From Batillaria attramentaria (taxonomy: Eukaryota > Mollusca > Gastropoda > Batillariidae): 64,000 nucleotides of DNA. This document shows, piece by piece, positions 59,234 to 64,000 of the stretch. The DNA lies in the NCBI GenBank assembly GCA_018292915.2, contig JACVVK020000471.1, positions 415,001 through 479,000 on the forward strand. The letters are read 5' to 3'. The position numbers and the translations under genes were made by a program. The notes below the pieces were generated by a model. That model did no database searches. It worked only from the letters and a program-made list of their open reading frames with translations, and was not told where the DNA came from. Within the stretch, counting starts at the first letter, position 1. Each line of letters begins with the position of its first letter.

Positions 59234-60592
59234 TTCAAAAAACAAAACAAAACAACAACAACAACAAAAAACAACAACATAAACTGCACGTGGTATGTTC
59301 TGGAAGTAAAGCTTTAAGACACTCAAGGTCAGACAGCTAGAATATTCAGACTACTGTTACGTCCATCCGGACCCAGCAAGTTCTAGACAAGTGCACGCAC
59401 ACACACGAACACACTCTGCAATTGTTATCGCATTTGTGACACAAGAATGTGCAAGATGGGGGTGGGATTCGGGGGTGTTTGGGGGGGGGGGGGGGGGCTT
59501 GCAATCTGTGCTACCGCATTATTTTTGTATGCGCAACGCCTGCATTAATTCACGCCATAGGAAGCAAAGACTATCAAAACAAACTCGCACAATGAGTTAA
59601 TGTCGTGTACATTTTGTGACACTGACAACCCGGAAAGTGACAATCTCAAACAGAAACCTTTATTTGATAGAATTTCTCTGAGCTTGTTTCTTTCGAAAAC
59701 ATCCACGAAGCATAAACCATTATGTGGTTTGTGTATCTCGGAAATGTCATTTAGAAGGCGTGTCATTAAGAAAAACAATCATAATGCCCTTTCGTCAGAA
59801 AGTTTTGAAAGAAAATGTTGTTTTGTTTGTAGTTTATAAAAAAATGTACACTAATGCATAATTCGACTAAAAAATTACATTTTACATTGTTGTCAATGTC
59901 TCACTATCGATGTACAGGTTGGATTTGTACGTTTAATGGACTTGATACGGAAAGACTTTGGTTAACTGCGATATCGTCTTTGTTGTTTGCGTTAGGCCTC
60001 AACTAACTAACTATAAATAACTCGCTATATTCTTTATGACTGCGGAGCGTGTCATTTCGACAGTTGAGATTCTTTGATAAATCTTTATCTCGTCAATTTT
60101 CTTTAGGATAATGTCACTCGGCACTTCGCCGTTTTATGCAGCAACTGTTATGAACAGGTTCGTTATACACATAACAGTAGAAACAAATTATATAAGGCTG
60201 GATCATACTAACACTCTCTAAGAAGAGCATTTCTTAAAACAGTGATATTTGCTTCCAATCAAATAACTGTAGGTAATGAAATAAAGCCAATGTACATTCA
60301 AAGCTTACATATAAGGGCGTGGAAGATTTGTGTCCGAGAACTTGTCGGCGTTTTTATTCTCCTCTCTCTCTCTCTCTTTCTCTTTCTCTCTCTTAGGAAG
60401 CATGCACCTCATTTGAACAGTTTGAACACAACGCATTTACGTGTCAGATATCAAGGACGTTGTTTCAGATGTAAATGCCCCTCGTCCTTTTTTTTTATAA
60501 AATGCTTGATAATACTGCACAACACAACAGTGCACTCTATTCCAACCTTTGCTTCAGTAGTAGCTTACATTGTGTGCCTAGTGAAATACTAA

Positions 60593-60740
60593 GATAAGAT
60601 AGATAAGATAAGATAGATTTATTGCTTCTTAGTTACAATTAAGAAGAATTTGCTTTGCTCCTCTTGATAATAAAACACAATTGATATACACAAACATACC
60701 ATATAAATACATATACACATTCACACACTCAGTCATTGTT
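60593..60740 (-). mobile_element. Retroelement 3' end with (ATCTT)n tail, copy 2
   Basis: Nearly identical to 5874-6010: AAGATAGATTTATTGCTTCT, then ATTAAGAAGAATTTGCTTTG and ATACACAAACATACCAT, beginning with AAGAT units on the plus strand. Confidence 0.65.
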
Positions 60741-60777
60741 CCGGTCAGCAGTGAATGTGTGCGAATATGTCTGGGCT

Positions 60778-60875
60778 GGCAGATCGCCAGCTGTTTATAT
60801 TTAATTGGGAATGAAACTAACGACCCAGCCATAAAAAGTCCAGTGCTCTATCGGCCGAATGCCCGGCTATCCAGC
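60778..60875 (-). mobile_element. tRNA-like SINE head
   Basis: On the minus strand TAGCCGGGCATTCGGCCGAT, then AGAGCACTGGACTTTTTATG and GGGTCGTTAGTTTCATTCCC follow the plan of the other SINE heads (box A then box B) but are more diverged. Confidence 0.45.
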
Positions 60876-61296
60876 AAACTAAAGGGTCGACAATTATCAA
60901 ACCATTACAAGTAAAATGTACACAAACAATTAAAATAATCATAACCATGGATTGTAGACTAGACTGAATAAATAATATACAAAAATCCCCAAACAAAGAC
61001 AATTATAACTGCCTTGGTATTAGTACAGTATACACGCAAACTGTCTGAATGTTTCATGTGGCTGCTTTTTCATGGACATACGGTTTGATAAAAGCCCGCA
61101 CCAAGTGTGTTGTATGGGGATTGGCGGTTTGCCAAGCGTTACTGCTGTTGTTGTCGGCGTGTGTGTCTATATTCCTTCGTCCCGTCAGACGATAAAGACA
61201 TAACTGTATATAACCTATATTTGCATTGGATCTGGTATCTGGCAAGCAATTTTACTTTGCTCATGACAACTTAATCAGTTTATCAGTTTTTGTGTC

Positions 61297-61300
<4 letters not shown>

Positions 61301-61381
<81 letters not shown>
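61301..61381. repeat. (GT)n microsatellite
   Basis: About 80 bp of GT repeats. Confidence 0.95.
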
Positions 61382-61837
61382 TTTAGGCAGAGGTTCACGA
61401 CTTGAAGTACGAAGATAGTCATTTATCACGCCATTGCTATTACACTCTTGACATAAAAAACTGAAACTAGCAGAATTATGAAAGATAATTTGAAAGAAAT
61501 ACAAGTACAATTTGCATCAAAACAGAATACATTTACAGTGAGTTGAGCGCAATAAGATAAATAAACAAATAAGTAAATAAAATGCTTTTATGTACACTAC
61601 TATCTCACTTTTCTCTTTGCTCTTACGTACCAACCGTTTGGAATGATTTCGTCTTGTACAAGGAATGCATAAACATATCATATTTGGTTAGTTCACACAT
61701 ACGCAAAAACGCAAAAGGCAGGCCTGTTAAATCAGACATATGCCTATTGGTTCTAAAAATGCCTATGGGAAAAGAATAAGGATACTCAAAGCTGTTATGG
61801 TCAAAGCTGATACATTAGGGTAAGAAAGGCCGACGGT

Positions 61838-61841
<4 letters not shown>

Positions 61842-61903
<62 letters not shown>
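61842..61903. repeat. (CA)n microsatellite
   Basis: About 60 bp of CA repeats. Confidence 0.95.
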
Positions 61904-61905
<2 letters not shown>

Positions 61906-62522
61906 CTAATACCAGGACATGTATCCTATGTTCTTCCTGTTTGAGTATGCACCTCACATAATCATAGCAAGTACCTCACTGTCACAGTGTAGCAAGGTTG
62001 ATATGTCCTTCATAAGTTTGATAACCCACTTTCGTGAACAACACGGCAGTGTAATCTTTGCCCACTTGAGAACTCAGCTTTAACAATATTTGGTAACGTG
62101 GTGTGATAACAAAATACTACCTGTTTCGGCCTACAGCTAATATTTGCGAGCATGGAGGGGCTGGCAGTTTGCCTACTGTTACTATAATCTGCCTGTAGTC
62201 TTGTGTGGAGAAAAGTGTCAAATATGCTTACACTGTAACTTGTAGCAGAATAGAGGTCTTGATAATATCGTACAAGGATAACACATTTCTTAGCGTGACA
62301 CAGATGTGATTATGTTTCCAACGGGAAATGTTGTCGTAAATCTTCCGGCAATGCACAGGCTTTTATTTTTACCACCGGCCACCTTCACCTCCTCTTCATC
62401 TTGACTGGTTCCCATAGACTGACCGTGTGGTCAGACTGCATCGCGTTACCGCTTCTAAAGGTCGATTATATGTGCATAGGTACTTCTGAGTGAATTTCGG
62501 CGATTTCACATCATGTGTTGTT

Positions 62523-62642
62523 CTAGTCTTACGTGTCGCTCGGGTCGTGAGTTCGAATCCCGGCTTGGGCCAGATATATTTATGCTGACATTTTTCTCGT
62601 TGCCTCGTCTTTGATATCACCCATACTCCCAAACAACCACCC
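62523..62642 (+). mobile_element. Partial tRNA-derived SINE
   Basis: It begins inside the tRNA head (GGGTCGTGAGTTCGAATCCC, box B) and continues with TATGCTGACATTTTTCTCGT and GTCTTTGATATCACCC to a CCCAAACAACCACC end. Box A is missing. Confidence 0.75.
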
Positions 62643-63036
62643 TACGTATAATCCTGCTAATGTAATTTCTTCCTTCTTAAAAAGGAAACTATACAAAATA
62701 TCGAATTATAATATAATTTTAAATTTTACTATTAATGACCAGATAATAATGAATTAATACAACATTATGTTCAACCACCAGCTCGTCGTTTAAAAAAAAT
62801 GAAGCATTCATAGTCATATTTTGTTGCTAGCACAGAAGAACCACTGCTTTTCATGTTGGATTATGATTATTATTATAACGAGCCCATTTGTGTTTGTGAA
62901 GTGGAACATTTTTGCTTGTATCCTCTCTCGCTTTCCCTAAGCTCTTTGTGACGAGGCGGAGAAAACACCGTCATTTTGCCAGCTGGTGGCCATTCCACGC
63001 TAAATATTGACGTATTCCCTTTCTTCCTGACTATTG

Positions 63037-63525
63037 TCAGATGAGCGTTTCCCCCGCTGGTCGAGACATTTCGATGTAACCACTGGAAGGAGTGGCACGT
63101 TTGCTTGTGGATGTTCTCACTTTACAGGGCGAAGGAAAGCCACTTGCACCTTTATGCAGTTGTACCGCAGGGTGAAGAACACTGTTGCCGTAGAAGGGTG
63201 TCACATTTCTGGCGTCATCTGTACCCGTTCTCACTTCAGGCGATATTGATGGACGCAGGTAGTTGTCCGACAAAGCTGGGTCCAAGCAGGCTCTTGGTGG
63301 ATCTGAAGTTTTTAAAAAGAATCTGCTGAGTCTCTCTCTCTCTCTCTCTCTCTCTCGGGAGCCGGGGTGGTCGAATGGTAGAGCGTTGGACTTCTAATGC
63401 TCGGGACGTAAGTTCGATCTCGGCTGGGCCAAATATTTGTGCTGGCTTTTTCATAGTTGCCCCGTCTTTGATATCACCCTATGTGGTGGAAAAAGACGTT
63501 AAACCCCCAAACACACACCCACCCA

Positions 63526-63579
<54 letters not shown>

Positions 63580-63740
63580 CTGGAGATGGAGGAGGTGTCT
63601 CATCCTGAACCTCCCAGTAGTAATTGGTCTCAAAGCGAGGACCAGCACTAGTATCATCACGTCCTTCCTGTCTCGGCGTTTCCATTGCGGATCGAAGTGG
63701 ACGTCTGTGTCCAAGTCACCAGATGCACGGCTTTTCCTGG
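63037..63740 (-). pseudogene. E: 3' end of a B-like type 2 receptor, partial, with a frame break
   Basis: Two exons are visible (complement): 63740-63580 with TNYYWEVQDETPPPSP, and last exon 63302-63037 with DNYLRPSISPEV, PFYGNSV and GYIEMS, ending TGA. Both match the last two exons of B. The tail is shorter than in B: YMDM is replaced by YIEM and the YVNV part is lost. The YYWE exon measures 161 nt between its splice sites, not a multiple of 3, and the frame from the acceptor does not run into the NYYWE frame, so one indel is present. The rest of the gene lies beyond the right edge. It may be a pseudogene, or the acceptor may be misplaced. Confidence 0.55.
63357..63533 (+). mobile_element. 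tRNA-derived SINE in the last intron of E
   Basis: A complete plus-strand copy: GGTGGTCGAATGGTAGAGCG head, GTTCGATCTCGG box B region, GGCCAAATATTTGTGCTGGC and a GACGTTAAACCCCCAAACAC tail. (CT)n runs flank it on both sides. Confidence 0.85.
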
Positions 63741-63881
63741 CTGAAGTATGTCCAGACATGAGTAAAGGCTAATATTAACGAGAACATTTCTAATTTCCAT
63801 TGTTCAACGATTTTTTTCAAGGGGCAATGTGTTTGGTCTGTGTTGCTTTTTTTTCTATAAATGCAATGCTTTCTTGAAATG

Positions 63882-63923
<42 letters not shown>

Positions 63924-64000
63924 GTTTGTTTGATTGTTTATTGCTTTTTGTTTGTTTGGTTGGTTGGTTCGTTTTTGCTCTTTTTCTTTGGTTTTCTTGT
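63741..64000. other. Intron sequence of E with (CT)n
   Basis: A (CT)n array at 63885-63920 and T-rich sequence run to the window end. No exon is seen. Confidence 0.5.

Larger units (their letters stand above)
56636..63036. other. Spacer between F2 and E: repeats, one weak exon candidate
   Basis: It holds (CG)n(GT)n at 56970-57039, a SINE at 57571-57744, G-rich tracts at 58910-58990 and 59470, a retroelement tail at 60593-60740, a tRNA-like SINE head at 60778-60875, (GT)n at 61301-61381, (CA)n at 61842-61903 and a partial SINE at 62523-62642. Apart from the weak candidate at 59010-59233 I see no exon. Confidence 0.5.

Overview
The window looks like nuclear DNA from a marine mollusc, most likely a gastropod. 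The evidence is split genes with GT-AG and some GC-AG introns, very many (CA)n/(GA)n/(TA)n microsatellites, tRNA-derived SINEs, a CR1-like LINE, a pogo/Tigger DNA transposon and molluscan-style immunoglobulin-like receptor exons. The species assignment is an inference. All gene models were built by hand from splice sites, reading phase and comparison of copies inside the window.

The genes form a cluster of two receptor types. Type 1 (plus strand) has a signal peptide, one Ig domain split over two exons, a Ser/Thr-rich stalk, a transmembrane helix, a short cytoplasmic linker, and one long last exon carrying a STAND-like P-loop NTPase followed by ankyrin repeats. Copies: F0 (only the 3' end, 1-1387), F1 (16567-22514, broken) and F2 (51985-56635, intact, 676 aa). 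Type 2 (minus strand) has a signal peptide, Cys-rich or Ig-like ectodomain exons, a transmembrane helix and a cytoplasmic tail of phase-1 exons carrying tyrosine motifs (YWEL/YYWE, YMDM, YVNV) and a proline-rich PPVPIPR motif. Copies: A (14897-6738, broken), B (33730-30264, intact, 380 aa), C (47470-37083, intact, 510 aa) and E (63740-63037, partial, continues past the window).

Layout: F0 tail; spacer; A; F1; retrozyme-like array, MITE and tandem repeat (25.1-29.3 kb); B; spacer; C with a LINE in one intron; Tigger transposon; F2; SINE-rich spacer; E. A/F1 and C/F2 are both divergent head-to-head pairs, so a two-receptor module appears to have duplicated, with one copy decaying and the other staying open. 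My inference is that the pair is an innate-immune or allorecognition-type surface receptor set: one member signals through phosphotyrosine docking, the other through a membrane-tethered STAND/ankyrin module.

A second notable element is the repeat array at 25.1-27.4 kb. Each approximately 557-bp unit carries what reads as a complete type I hammerhead ribozyme (CTGATGA, stem II, GAAA, GGTC cleavage triplet, matching stem I), in three direct copies plus one inverted copy.
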